NCBI GenBank assembly: GCA_021325275.1
Contig: JAJPHL010000037.1
Span: forward strand, 124,001-188,000
From: Terriglobia bacterium
GTDB taxonomy: Bacteria > Acidobacteriota > Terriglobia > JAJPHL01
Length of the DNA: 64,000 nt
Reading direction: 5' to 3'
Positions 37,771 to 46,849 of the stretch are shown here, piece after piece; position 1 is the stretch's first letter; each line of letters begins with the position of its first letter. The position numbers and the translations under genes are program-made. The notes beneath the pieces are model-generated. The model saw nothing but the letters and a program-made list of their open reading frames with translations. It was not told the origin of the DNA and ran no database searches.

Positions 37771-39603
37771 ATGTTTCTGTTCGATCTATTCCGGTCCTTC
37801 ATTCCCCGCCAGAATCCCATTGGATTCGGCGCCGCCGATTTCGTGGAATTCGTGTGGTTGGCGTTGGTGTTCGCAGGCGTTCTGCTGTGGCGTCCTTTCA
37901 TCGAGCCGGCCGTCCGCCGATGGGCGCCGCGTACAATTCCGTGCATGGCGTTCCTCTTCGCCTTGCCGATCGCGCTGCGATCGTTGCTGCTGACGAATCA
38001 TCCTGTACCCGCGCCCCAGGTCTACGACGAAGCGAGTCACTTGTTGGTCGCGGACACACTGAGCCATTTTCGGATGGCCAATCCACCGAACGCGGATCCG
38101 CAATTCTTCGAGACGGCGTTCACGCTGCAAGATCCCAAGTATGCGTCGATCTATCCACTCGGGCAGGGAGCGCTGCTCGAACTCGGCCGCGCGATTTTCA
38201 ATTCTTATTGGATCGCGGTGATCCTGGCGACGGCGCTGTTTTGCGCGCTCTGCTATTGGATGCTGCGCGCGTACGTGTCGCCGGAGTGGGCGCTCGCCGG
38301 CGGATTACTGGCGGTGATCGAGTTTGGTCCGCTGTGTTATTGGATGAGCAGCTATTGGGGCGGATCGCTGGCCGGATGCGCCGGATGTCTGGTGTTTGGA
38401 TCATTACCGCGATTGCGTAGTTCGTGGCGAGCAGGTGACGCAGTGCTGCTAGGCGCGGGCCTCGGGATTCATTGGCTCGCACGTCCTTACGAAACGTTTT
38501 TTCTCTGCGCGGGAGTGATGCTTTTCTTCGCGCCGCTGGCGAAGGCTTTGCCGAGCGCCTGGCGGCCGCTCGGTCGCGCGGCGCTCATCGCGACACTCGC
38601 GGCACTGCCGGCGATCGGCGCCACTCTGGCACAAGATCGTGCGGTAACGGGGCAGTGGTTCAAAACACCCGAGATGCTGAGCCAGGAGCAATACGGAATC
38701 CCGGCGGCGCTGACGTTTATGGCCGATCCGGTACCGCATCGCGTGTTGACCGCCGATCAAGAGGACGAATACCGAATTCAAATGCTCTTCAAGGGCGCCA
38801 AGACGGAGACCGTCGAGAATTACATGCGCCGCTTGCGCGACAACGCGCATTACTATCGTTTCTTTTTTCTTCCGCCGGTGTATTTGGCGCTGCCCCTTGT
38901 CTTCACGGCGCTCGGAGAATGGACGATCGCGTGGACCGTGCTGACCCTCGCGATCTTTGCGTTGGGAACCAACTTCTTCCCGGCGTTTCAATATCACTAT
39001 CTCGGAGGCGTGGCGTGTTTGCTGCTGCTCGTGGGAATTGTGGCGCTGCGGCAACTGTCGCGTTTCGCGCCGCGCGGTCTTCCCGCGGGCGCGGCGGCTG
39101 CGGGATTGCTCGCGGCGATGTGCGGCGCGCATTTTTTGTTTTGGTATGACGCGCACTTGCTCGAATCGTCGGAGCCGGTACGCGAGCTGCTGCCTCATGA
39201 GGCGTCGATGGGATGGTGGATGTCGATCGATCAAGTGCATCCCAACAAACACGAGTCGGTGCGGGCGCGTTTGGCGGGTATTCCCGGAAAGCAGCTTGTC
39301 TTTGTGCACTACTACCGGCCGCGTCACTTATTCGAGGACGAATTTGTGTACAACGAAGCCGACATCAGTGGCGCGCGGATCGTGTGGGCGCGCGATTTAG
39401 GTGGGGCGGAAAACGAGAAGCTGATGCGTTCGTATTCCGATCGCAAAGTGTGGTTACTGGAACCGGAGTTCCGCCCCCCGCGATTGAGGGAGTACGCGAC
39501 GCCTATTGGGGTCGGCGCAACTGCGCCAGGGCTTGCACGCCCGACTTCCGATACGCCTCGAGCAGTTTTGCCGTTTCCTGCGGCACCGGCAAAAACTCAT
39601 TGA
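37771..39603 (+). CDS. Multi-pass membrane protein, probable GT-C-type glycosyltransferase
   Basis: The 610-residue protein has about ten transmembrane segments. A first periplasmic loop (VPAPQVYDEASHLLVADTLSHFRMANPP) containing acidic residues resembles GT-C catalytic loops, and YWGGSLAGCAGCLVFGSLPRL and HWLARPYETFFL resemble acidobacterial GT39-like proteins. A soluble C-terminal domain (~res 480-590) includes KQLVFVHYYRPRHLFEDEFVYNEADI. It follows the GT39-like gene by 3 bases in an operon. The recognisable protein ends near WLLEPEFRPPRLREY; the last ~35 residues are low-complexity and antisense to the anti-sigma gene (101-base overlap), suggesting a stop-loss tail. Confidence 0.75.
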   Translation: MFLFDLFRSFIPRQNPIGFGAADFVEFVWLALVFAGVLLWRPFIEPAVRRWAPRTIPCMAFLFALPIALRSLLLTNHPVPAPQVYDEASHLLVADTLSHFRMANPPNADPQFFETAFTLQDPKYASIYPLGQGALLELGRAIFNSYWIAVILATALFCALCYWMLRAYVSPEWALAGGLLAVIEFGPLCYWMSSYWGGSLAGCAGCLVFGSLPRLRSSWRAGDAVLLGAGLGIHWLARPYETFFLCAGVMLFFAPLAKALPSAWRPLGRAALIATLAALPAIGATLAQDRAVTGQWFKTPEMLSQEQYGIPAALTFMADPVPHRVLTADQEDEYRIQMLFKGAKTETVENYMRRLRDNAHYYRFFFLPPVYLALPLVFTALGEWTIAWTVLTLAIFALGTNFFPAFQYHYLGGVACLLLLVGIVALRQLSRFAPRGLPAGAAAAGLLAAMCGAHFLFWYDAHLLESSEPVRELLPHEASMGWWMSIDQVHPNKHESVRARLAGIPGKQLVFVHYYRPRHLFEDEFVYNEADISGARIVWARDLGGAENEKLMRSYSDRKVWLLEPEFRPPRLREYATPIGVGATAPGLARPTSDTPRAVLPFPAAPAKTH

Positions 39604-40603
39604 GGTGTTTCGCTGCGAGCGTAGCGCGATCCGGCACCCACACTGAATCGCTCGTGGTTGCGGAGCGCACAAAGACACGCGCGGCGACCAACGCCGCTTC
39701 CGGCGCTTTCTTTTTCTCCGGCTCCAGCACGATCGTGTCGCTCAGCTGCGCGCGTGCGCCCGGCGCCAAAACCTTGCCGGCGCCTGCCGCCATCATGCGT
39801 CCGCGAAACTCCGCGCCCGACGCGTCGCGGAATACGCAAACGATCTGATAGTCGCGGATCGGGCGATTCGAAACGTTACGCACCGTCACCGTCGGATCGA
39901 TCAAGCGTCCTTCGGCAAACAATGCTTCGGCCGAGACAATTTCTACGGGCGAGCCGGGCAGTGCCACCACGTCCAACTTTGCGGGCAGCGCGTGACTGCG
40001 CAGCATTTCCGCCGGCAATCCGATCACAGGGAGGGGAACACGGCGCCTCTGCGTGCGCACGCCTTCCTCCCACGCGTCCAGCGCGGGGTCCTTGCGCTGT
40101 CTGCCGTCGAAATTGGCGGCGAAACTTGAAAGATAACGTTGATCGCGATCCTTTTCAGCGTCGGCGACTGTGGTGAACTTCGCAACCGGCGCGGGAGGGG
40201 GAAGTTCCGGCGTAGGCACCATCAAAACCACAAGCGGCTGTGGCGGTTTGATCGGCGTGCCCGCGAATTTCGGAGGCGCGATTTTATCGCTCGGCAAAAC
40301 CAAAACTGTCACGACACCAGCCGCGGCCAGCGCTGCGGCCGCGGTCAACGGGACAAAGAAACGGAACGGCGAGGGCGCAGTTCCGTTGTCACGGGGAACA
40401 CCGGCCAAAACTTGTGCGGACAAATGCGCGGGCGCATCGGGCGTGGGCAACGACGACAATCCGACGCGTAGATTCGCGAAACTCTCCACCGTCTCCCGGC
40501 ACTCGGCACATTGACGCAAGTGGCGGCGCACGGTGAATCCGCTCCAGAACGGCAAATCGCCGCCGGCCGCGAGAGCCAGCAATTCTTCCTTCGGATGAGA
40601 CAT
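39503..40603 (-). CDS. Anti-sigma factor with zf-HC2-like zinc finger
   Basis: The 366-residue protein has a ZAS/zf-HC2 motif HLRQCAEC (HxxxCxxC, ~residues 28-35), a transmembrane helix (FFVPLTAAAALAAAGVVTVLVLP, ~82-104) and a long extracytoplasmic region with a beta-sandwich-like C-terminus (DPTVTVRNVSNRPIRDYQIVC, FRGRMMAAGAGKV). The arrangement fits a membrane anti-sigma factor that holds the ECF sigma factor through the N-terminal zinc domain. Its ATG follows the sigma stop after a single base (TAAGATG), so the two are co-translated. The 3' end overlaps the convergent membrane protein by 101 bases. Confidence 0.85.
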   Translation of the reverse strand: MSHPKEELLALAAGGDLPFWSGFTVRRHLRQCAECRETVESFANLRVGLSSLPTPDAPAHLSAQVLAGVPRDNGTAPSPFRFFVPLTAAAALAAAGVVTVLVLPSDKIAPPKFAGTPIKPPQPLVVLMVPTPELPPPAPVAKFTTVADAEKDRDQRYLSSFAANFDGRQRKDPALDAWEEGVRTQRRRVPLPVIGLPAEMLRSHALPAKLDVVALPGSPVEIVSAEALFAEGRLIDPTVTVRNVSNRPIRDYQIVCVFRDASGAEFRGRMMAAGAGKVLAPGARAQLSDTIVLEPEKKKAPEAALVAARVFVRSATTSDSVWVPDRATLAAKHLNEFLPVPQETAKLLEAYRKSGVQALAQLRRPQ

Positions 40604-40604
40604 C

Positions 40605-41237
40605 TTAGCTTTTCACCTTCTTACGCAACAAATGCTTGCGCATTTTCACTCGCGCGCTCGCGATGTGCGTGCGCACCGTGATCATCGAACAACCGAGGGC
40701 CGCCGCCACTTCGCGATTGGGACATCCTTCGATGTCTCGCATCACGATGGCCGCGCGTTCCTTGGGCGACAGCACTTCTAACGCCGCCCACAACCGCCGT
40801 TCGCTCTCTCCGCGCAGGCTGGCGTCTTCGGGCGTCAGATCGCCCGTCGCCAAACCGTCGCGTAGCGCGCCCTGGTTCTCGTCGTCGAGCGACGGCGCCA
40901 TCGGCGAGCCGGGACGTTGCGAGGCGCGCGAGCGCTGAAAATCGATCGCGCAATTCGCGGCGATCCGCAACAGCCACGGTGCGGGGCGCCCGGCGTCGCG
41001 CAACTGCGTGCGATTCTGCCAGGCCTTTAAGAACGCTTCTTGCGAGAGATCCTGCGCATCGCCCGCGTTGCCGGTCATGCGATAGAGCAACGCAAACACG
41101 CGCCGGGTGTGCGTTCGCACCAAATCGGCGAACCACAGTTCGGCGTTTTCGCCTGCGCCGCCGCCGGATTCCTCGCGCGGGGGCACACCCGGATTTCCGG
41201 GCGCGTCGCCGCTCGGGGGAACTGGAGGCGCTGGCAT
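40605..41237 (-). CDS. ECF-type RNA polymerase sigma-70 factor
   Basis: The protein is 210 residues from the ATG at 41237; the frame continues upstream antisense of the receptor gene, which I reject. Region 2 reads RRVFALLYRMTGNAGDAQDLSQEAFLKAW with PWLLRIAANCAIDFQRSR. Region 4 reads LEVLSPKERAAIVMRDIEGCPNREVAAALGCSMITVRTHIASARVKMRKHL, including the recognition helix for -35. A Pro/Gly-rich 30-residue leader precedes region 2. An AGGGAG sequence abuts the ATG. It is the first gene of the sigma/anti-sigma pair and lies 116 bases downstream of the TonB receptor on the same strand. Confidence 0.92.
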   Translation of the reverse strand: MPAPPVPPSGDAPGNPGVPPREESGGGAGENAELWFADLVRTHTRRVFALLYRMTGNAGDAQDLSQEAFLKAWQNRTQLRDAGRPAPWLLRIAANCAIDFQRSRASQRPGSPMAPSLDDENQGALRDGLATGDLTPEDASLRGESERRLWAALEVLSPKERAAIVMRDIEGCPNREVAAALGCSMITVRTHIASARVKMRKHLLRKKVKS

Positions 41238-41289
41238 CTCCCTTAGTTTAGGACGATTCGTAACAGGAAAGCGTTGGGCGGGAAAAGCG

Positions 41290-41339
41290 GTTCCGAGTAC
41301 CGAGTTAACTGCTTCTACTCGGAACTCGATACTCGGAAC
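41290..41339. repeat. Hairpin of CTCGGA-type words between TonB receptor and sigma factor
   Basis: A 17-base arm at 41291-41307 and 41323-41339 pairs with one mismatch around a 15-nt loop; the word ACTCGGA recurs downstream to about 41345. It lies after the receptor stop (minus strand) and before the sigma factor gene, so it is a candidate terminator or processing hairpin between the two. Confidence 0.5.
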
Positions 41340-41353
41340 TCGGTATTTTGCCC

Positions 41354-44300
41354 TTAGAACGAAAAACGCAGCGACAAGTCGATGCGCCGGTTGGCGGTTT
41401 GTCCGCCGCCGAAACCGCCGCCGCCGAGCGCCACCGATTGTCCAAACTCCGGCGACGCCAAGTTGGCGATGGGCGCGCCCGGATTCGTGTGATTGAACAA
41501 GTTGCGCGCGTTCGCCGAGAGCGTCAGGTTGTAGCGGCCCGGCGAGCTGTCGCCGCCGCCCATTCCACCGCCGCCCGGACCACCGCCGCCGCCGCGAGGA
41601 CCACCGCCGCCACCACCGCCGCGAGGACCACCGCCACCGCCGCCAGGCCCACCTGGACCGCCGGGTCCGCCCATGCCGGGCATGCGGCGACCCTGGCCGC
41701 CTTGATCGCCGGGTTGCGGCTGGGGCGCGGTGTTCTTCTCTCCGAATCCCCAAGTGCGGCTCACGCGCAGGTTGATCGAGAAGTTGCCCGGGCCCACTCC
41801 GTAGTTGCGCGGGATGATCGTTTCGCCCGGCAGCGGCACGATGTTGAACGTTCCGAACTGCGTCACTCGAACGGTCGAAGCCGGGTCGGCCGCCGTCGCG
41901 AACGACGGCCGCGCGTTGATGATGCTGTCGCCGTTGAAAGCGACCCCGTCGGTGATGTTGAAGGGCGATCCCGACGCCATGGTGATGAACGGATTGAAAT
42001 GCACACCATACTTGGCATTGATCGTGCCACTGATCAATCCGCGGTTGCGTACGTTGAACGACGCGCGCCCCCACTCGGTGCTTTCGTCATACTGATTCGC
42101 CGGGAACGTGTTGGCGCCATCCGTGTTCGAGTTCGCCACGCCGTAGGCGTAGTAACCAAACAAACTCATCGCCGGATTGAAGCGCGTGTTCACGCTGACC
42201 ACCACCTGCTCTTGCTGAAATATTCCCGATGATTCGAATTCCTCGATCGGTCCCTTGCCGGGGTACGGGTAAACGCCTTGAGCCGGCGTGGTGGACGTGC
42301 CAGGAACGTAGGTGCCCGGCAACGGCGCGTTGATGTTGCGCGATCTCAGTTCATGCACGCCGCGCGAGTCTAGGAACTGCACCGAGAGCGTGGTGTTCTT
42401 CGGCAACTGGCGCTCCAGGGTGGCCACCGCCTGCATGATGTAGGGAGCGCGCAACAGGCCGGAGATTTCGCGGATGGTGGAAGTGGTGTTCGCCAGCGCG
42501 TTGCTGATCGGCGGAATCGCGTTGGGCGAAAAGAACGTCGGGTTTTGCAGCGTGTACACCAACTGGCTCACGCCATTCTGGCGCTCCGCCAACAGCGTGT
42601 CGCCCACCGGCAAGCGATCGTAGAACATTCCGAATCCACCGCGGATCACCGTTTTCGGCGTGCGCGAGCGCGAGTTGGCTCCGCCGATGCCCCACGCGAA
42701 CGCCACGCGCGGTGCGAAATCTTTGTGATCGGAAATGTTGCCTTGCGTCTCGTAACGCAGTCCCAGGTTCACGGAGAAATTCTGGCGCAGCCGCCAATCG
42801 TCTTGCACGAATCCACCCAAGTCGTACTGCGATGCGCCGGCTTCGTTTTGTCCCGCATAGATATAGAACTGGCTGGGACCGCCGCCGCAAACCGGAATGC
42901 CTTGATACACCGGCGCCGAGCTGGTGCACGGCGCAGTGATCTGCGGATTCAGCGGTCCTGCCGAGGGGAATAGCGCCAAGCCGGCCAGCGTGGCCTGATA
43001 CGTGTTGATCGAAGTGAACACGTATTGGCCGTTGTAGTTCTGCTGCGTGAAGCTGATGTCGTTGTTGGTACGGACGCGCAGGCCGAACTTGAGGAAGTGT
43101 TTGCCGTTGGTGATCGACGTGAAGTTGCTGAACTCGTTGTTGACGTTATTGGCGAAGTTGAAGCCCTCGCCCGCACCGCCGGTCTGAAACGCCTGGTTCA
43201 CTTGGACCGTCGGCGCGCCCGTGCCGCCGAAATCGCCGACGCGATTCATGTCGAACTGCACCCGCGTTTCGTTCACGATCTTGGGATTCACGATCCACGT
43301 CTCGACGATGTTGGCGGTCTGCTGCTTCGAGCGTTGGTTGTACGCCTGCGAGGGCAGCGAAAATCCGTTGACGCCCAAGTTGTCCTGCGCATTCTCCGAG
43401 TAGCTGTAGCGCAGCGTGAGCGTGTTGTTGGAGTTGATCGCGTAGTCCAGGCGCGGGCCGATCGTGGTGCGATGGCTCGGCGTGGGATACGACTGGTTGT
43501 ACGGCGTGATGGCCAATGCGGGCGTCAACACGAAGCCATTGATCAGTGTTCCCTCGGCCGTGTCGCGGCGTTCGAAATCGAGGAAGAACGATGCTTTGTG
43601 GTTGTGCCCGATCGGACCGCCGAGTGTCCCGCCGTACTGCTTGTGGTTGGCGCTCGGTTTCACTTGAGCGAAGGGATTGCGCGCATTCCAAATATTGTCG
43701 CCGAAGCTCAAGCTGATCGATCCGCGCAAGCGATCGTAGCCCGGCTTGGTGAGAATCTCGATGCGGCCGAATCCCAGGCGATCGTACTCCGCCGAAAACG
43801 GATTGGAGTTGATGCGAATTTCGCGAATCGATTCCTTGGGAGGCATGCGTCCGCCCGTGAAACCGTCAACGTAGATTTGTCCGCCGTTGGGACCGGAGGT
43901 GGGACCGGCGAGCGCCTGCAAGTCGGCTTGCAAATCGTCGGGATCGTCGGGCAGCGACTCCAGATCTTCGCCCTTCATCACGATCGCGCCGACGTTGGAG
44001 GAGGAATCCACGCTCAACTGCGCCAAATTCGTTTCTTCCACCTTCACTTCTTCCACGCGCGCGGCGATCACCAGGTTCATGTCGAATGCTTTGTCCTGGC
44101 CCGCGGTGACTTGCACGGAACTGGTTTGCAGCGTCGCGAAACCGGTGGCGAACGCGGTCATCGTGTAGCTGCCGGGCGGAATGCCGCGAAAACTATACTG
44201 GCCGAAATCGTTGCACGTCATGTCCTTGCTCACGTCCGCGCTCAGGATCGCGACGGTCGCGCCGGGAATCACCGCGCCGGTTTGATCCATCACTTGCCCG

Positions 44301-44509
44301 TGGATGCCGCCGGTGCCGGGAGGCATCGGAGTCTGCGGCAGCGCGGGAGCCGGACCTTTCGCCGGCGCCTGCGCGGCCGGCTTCTTTGTTTGCTGTGGGG
44401 CAGGCTGCTGCGCGCCTGGCGCCGGCGCTTGCCCAAAAGCGGCAAGCGAGAACAACAGCAGGCCGGCGATGACCACTACAACGACGCGCGAGGGAAAAAC
44501 AGATTTCAT
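41354..44509 (-). CDS. TonB-dependent receptor with glycine-rich insert near the C-terminus
   Basis: The protein is 1051 residues from the ATG at 44509 (GGAG upstream). Signal peptide (VVVVVIAGLLLFSLAAFG), a Pro/Ala/Gln-rich linker, a carboxypeptidase-regulatory-like domain (GGIHGQVMDQTGAVIPGATVAI), a plug (YVDGFTGGRMPPKESIREIRIN), and a long barrel ending RIDLSLRFSF. The unusual part is a block at about 41555-41690 coding for roughly 45 residues almost entirely Gly, with Pro, Arg and Met, inserted between the last barrel strands. It shares a strand and close spacing (61 bases) with two upstream genes that carry similar Gly-rich blocks. Confidence 0.9.
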   Translation of the reverse strand: MKSVFPSRVVVVVIAGLLLFSLAAFGQAPAPGAQQPAPQQTKKPAAQAPAKGPAPALPQTPMPPGTGGIHGQVMDQTGAVIPGATVAILSADVSKDMTCNDFGQYSFRGIPPGSYTMTAFATGFATLQTSSVQVTAGQDKAFDMNLVIAARVEEVKVEETNLAQLSVDSSSNVGAIVMKGEDLESLPDDPDDLQADLQALAGPTSGPNGGQIYVDGFTGGRMPPKESIREIRINSNPFSAEYDRLGFGRIEILTKPGYDRLRGSISLSFGDNIWNARNPFAQVKPSANHKQYGGTLGGPIGHNHKASFFLDFERRDTAEGTLINGFVLTPALAITPYNQSYPTPSHRTTIGPRLDYAINSNNTLTLRYSYSENAQDNLGVNGFSLPSQAYNQRSKQQTANIVETWIVNPKIVNETRVQFDMNRVGDFGGTGAPTVQVNQAFQTGGAGEGFNFANNVNNEFSNFTSITNGKHFLKFGLRVRTNNDISFTQQNYNGQYVFTSINTYQATLAGLALFPSAGPLNPQITAPCTSSAPVYQGIPVCGGGPSQFYIYAGQNEAGASQYDLGGFVQDDWRLRQNFSVNLGLRYETQGNISDHKDFAPRVAFAWGIGGANSRSRTPKTVIRGGFGMFYDRLPVGDTLLAERQNGVSQLVYTLQNPTFFSPNAIPPISNALANTTSTIREISGLLRAPYIMQAVATLERQLPKNTTLSVQFLDSRGVHELRSRNINAPLPGTYVPGTSTTPAQGVYPYPGKGPIEEFESSGIFQQEQVVVSVNTRFNPAMSLFGYYAYGVANSNTDGANTFPANQYDESTEWGRASFNVRNRGLISGTINAKYGVHFNPFITMASGSPFNITDGVAFNGDSIINARPSFATAADPASTVRVTQFGTFNIVPLPGETIIPRNYGVGPGNFSINLRVSRTWGFGEKNTAPQPQPGDQGGQGRRMPGMGGPGGPGGPGGGGGGPRGGGGGGGPRGGGGGPGGGGMGGGDSSPGRYNLTLSANARNLFNHTNPGAPIANLASPEFGQSVALGGGGFGGGQTANRRIDLSLRFSF

Positions 44510-44570
44510 AGCTGCTCCAGTCGGAATATTCAAAACTTTTAGTTCAGCTTGTTATGAGAACGCGAACGGT

Positions 44571-45806
44571 TTATGGAACGCCGCCGCCACCACCGCCCAT
44601 ATCGATCGACCAATTACCCAACATCATCGGGCGTTGGCTGGCCGGCGTCGCCGAGAAAACCGCATCCACTCCGGCGAGCACGGTGATCGCCGTGAGTTTC
44701 GCGGGATCCGAGCCCTTCGCGGCGAGAATCATCAGCGCGTCGCCAGGTTTCAACTCTGCGAGCGTGAACGTGGGCATGGTCTGCATCATTTGCTGAATGT
44801 CGGCGCCACGACCGCCGCGACCACCGCGTCCTTCGCCGGGCGCTCCACCGGGCGCTCCGCCGCGTCCACCCGCCGCACCGTCAGCACCGCGTCCCGCGGC
44901 GCCGCCGGCACTATCACGCCCACCACCGCCCGCGCCGCCGCGCCCTGCCGTGCCATCGGCCATCGCCGTGTAGCGCGCGGCCATCATCTGGGCGGTCTGA
45001 GCCGGCATCTTCTTGAGTTCCGAATCCGGCTTCACCTGCACGGTGACGTGCGTTTTGTTCTTGTCGAGATCGGCGACCACCAGCGAATTCGTCGCCGCGT
45101 CGATCGAGATCACGGTCACCGCCAGGTTGCGGAATCCGCCCGAGACAATTTGTTCGGCCGCGTAGCTCGACCCATCGGGGCTGCGCGTGCCGAGCGCGCG
45201 CACTTGATCGCCCACTTCGATGTCCGAGAATTTTCCGGGCTTGGCGTCGTCGAACTTGATCGAATCCTGCGCGTAGCGGCGCAAAACCGTCTTCGGCGAC
45301 ACTTGGACCGCCAGCGGCTTGGGCTGACCATCCGGGCCGCGCGAGTTGATCGTGATGGTGTTGGCGCTCGCGTCGAGAGAAACCACCGGGCCCGACACGC
45401 CGCGCCGCTGCCACTCTTGTTGATCGGCTTGCTGCTTGGCGGCGATGTCTTTCTGCGTCATCAGCAGCACGCGCGCCGCCGACACTTCCTTGCCGTCGTC
45501 GCTGGTGCGTCCGGTGCACGCCACGCGATCGCCTACGGCGAGATCGGTGAAGGCGATCGCCACTGCCTTGGTGATATCCGTTGTACCCGACGGAAGGTGC
45601 AGGTAATTCGTGTTGTCGCGCATGGTGACCGTGGCCACCAGCCCGGTGTCGCTTTTCACCTTCAGGATTTTTTTCGCGGCGTCGATTTCGGTGATCACGC
45701 CGATCGCCCCGCGCGGAGGCGCTTGCGGAGCAGGCGCGGCTTGTGCCGCCACTCCCGCGGCTGCCAACGCGATAACTGCAATCGTGGAAAAAAACTTGCG
45801 ACTCAT
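44571..45806 (-). CDS. Secreted protein with repeated DUF5666-like domains and Gly-rich block
   Basis: The 411-residue protein has a signal peptide (FFSTIAVIALAAAGVAAQA). Two or three beta-barrel-like modules follow, of the kind GVITEIDAAKKILKVKSDTG, GPVVSLDASANTITINSRG and TVISIDAATNSLVVADLD, each with a companion strand such as DLAVGDRVACTG or DIEVGDQVRALGT. This is the DUF5666 pattern. Residues ~290-345 are Gly/Arg/Ala-rich (GGRGGAPGGAPGEGRGG). The function is unknown; it is probably periplasmic or outer-membrane associated. Its ATG overlaps the upstream gene's stop as ATGA, and the TonB receptor starts 61 bases further on. Confidence 0.75.
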   Translation of the reverse strand: MSRKFFSTIAVIALAAAGVAAQAAPAPQAPPRGAIGVITEIDAAKKILKVKSDTGLVATVTMRDNTNYLHLPSGTTDITKAVAIAFTDLAVGDRVACTGRTSDDGKEVSAARVLLMTQKDIAAKQQADQQEWQRRGVSGPVVSLDASANTITINSRGPDGQPKPLAVQVSPKTVLRRYAQDSIKFDDAKPGKFSDIEVGDQVRALGTRSPDGSSYAAEQIVSGGFRNLAVTVISIDAATNSLVVADLDKNKTHVTVQVKPDSELKKMPAQTAQMMAARYTAMADGTAGRGGAGGGGRDSAGGAAGRGADGAAGGRGGAPGGAPGEGRGGRGGRGADIQQMMQTMPTFTLAELKPGDALMILAAKGSDPAKLTAITVLAGVDAVFSATPASQRPMMLGNWSIDMGGGGGGVP

Positions 45807-46669
45807 GTGTACAACTCCAACTTCCCGTTGTAGGCCATGTCCTTGGGATGGAACTTGGCCTTCAGTTCAATGTTGCCCATCGGCGTGCCAATCTTGCATT
45901 CGAACTCGACGTCTTTGTCGTCCGCGCCGATTTTCGTATCGCGCGGGAACATCACCACCACCGTGCGCACGCCGTTGCGCACGATCACGTCGGCTTTCAC
46001 TGCTTGAATGTCTGGTTTGTTCTTGACCTTCAGTTTCGTTCCCTGAACCAGCATGGCCACGGCGCGTTGCACGCGTTCCTGATCGTCACCGCCTTCCGCG
46101 CCTCTACGTCCGCCGCCCATCATTCCGAGTCCGGTGAGCGAAATCGCATAGTAATCGTCGTTGTGTCCGAGCGCGTCGGGACCATACGTCTTGGCGATCG
46201 CCAGTTTCGCGGCGTTCGAGCTTTCCCACACCAACGTCACTTCAGGCGCTTGCATCGGTTGTCCGCCGGCTCTTTCTCCACCGCCGTTGCGACGTCCACC
46301 GCCGCCGCCCATGCCACCGCCGCCGCCCATACCACCGCCGCCGCCCATGCCGCCGCCACCGCCCATGCCACCGCCGCCACCCATGCCACCGCCGCCACCC
46401 ATGCCACCGCCACCGCCCATGCCACCGCCGCCGGGTCCACCCATACCGCCGCCACCGCCACCCATGTCCTGCTGCGGGCGGCTCGGCATATTCACTTTCG
46501 CTTTCTGCGACCACGCGGAGCCTTCATGCAGAATGCGCGTGGCTTCCGTTTGGTCGATTCCGGGAGCCGCGGCATCTTGCCCGAACATCAGTGCGGAAAA
46601 AAGCGCGGCGCTGGAGACTGCCGTCGCCGCCCCAATAAATGCCGAAAATGTTCTCTGAAATTTCATCAC
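45803..46669 (-). CDS. Secreted protein with (MGGGGG)n tandem repeat, unknown function
   Basis: The 288-residue protein begins with a signal peptide (FSAFIGAATAVSSAALFSALMFG). Residues ~68-125 are a run of MGGGGG hexapeptides (seven consecutive copies plus two degenerate ones). The C-terminal ~150 residues are an ordinary domain (VTLVWESSNAAKLAIAKTYGPDALG, YYAISLTGLG, KADVIVRNGVRTVVVMFPRDT, VEFECKIGTPMGNIELKAKFHPKDM). I do not recognise it. It is the first gene of the operon with the DUF5666-like protein and TonB receptor, and is divergent from the response regulator at 46850. Confidence 0.75.
   Translation of the reverse strand: MMKFQRTFSAFIGAATAVSSAALFSALMFGQDAAAPGIDQTEATRILHEGSAWSQKAKVNMPSRPQQDMGGGGGGMGGPGGGGMGGGGGMGGGGGMGGGGGMGGGGGMGGGGGMGGGGGMGGGGGRRNGGGERAGGQPMQAPEVTLVWESSNAAKLAIAKTYGPDALGHNDDYYAISLTGLGMMGGGRRGAEGGDDQERVQRAVAMLVQGTKLKVKNKPDIQAVKADVIVRNGVRTVVVMFPRDTKIGADDKDVEFECKIGTPMGNIELKAKFHPKDMAYNGKLELYT
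46302..46430. repeat. 18-bp tandem repeat (VNTR) encoding MGGGGG units
   Basis: A CAT codon complement recurs exactly every 18 bases at 46311, 46329, 46347, 46365, 46383, 46401 and 46419, then at 46443 and 46464 with altered spacing. Units differ by synonymous third-base changes, so the array is old enough to have drifted but is length-variable in principle. The array is in frame, so copy-number change alters only the linker length. Confidence 0.85.
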
Positions 46670-46849
46670 GATCCACCCTCACCTCCGGAGCGATTTGGCC
46701 CCGCCCTCGACTCTTTCACAGTACCGTGGAATTCCCGCTAACGCATTGATTTCAACGTTAAGAATGGTTAATGGGAGAATGGAGTAGTGATCTTTTTCCC
46801 GGATAGTTCTAACATGAGAAAAGTGAGTTGAAAGACGGTTGAAATCACA

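Noticed and set aside
41238-42074. N-terminal extension of the ECF sigma factor
   Set aside because: It is antisense to the 3' end of the TonB receptor and has no sigma-factor similarity.
46302-46430. CRISPR array
   Set aside because: The 18-bp units are contiguous with no spacers and encode an in-frame peptide repeat.
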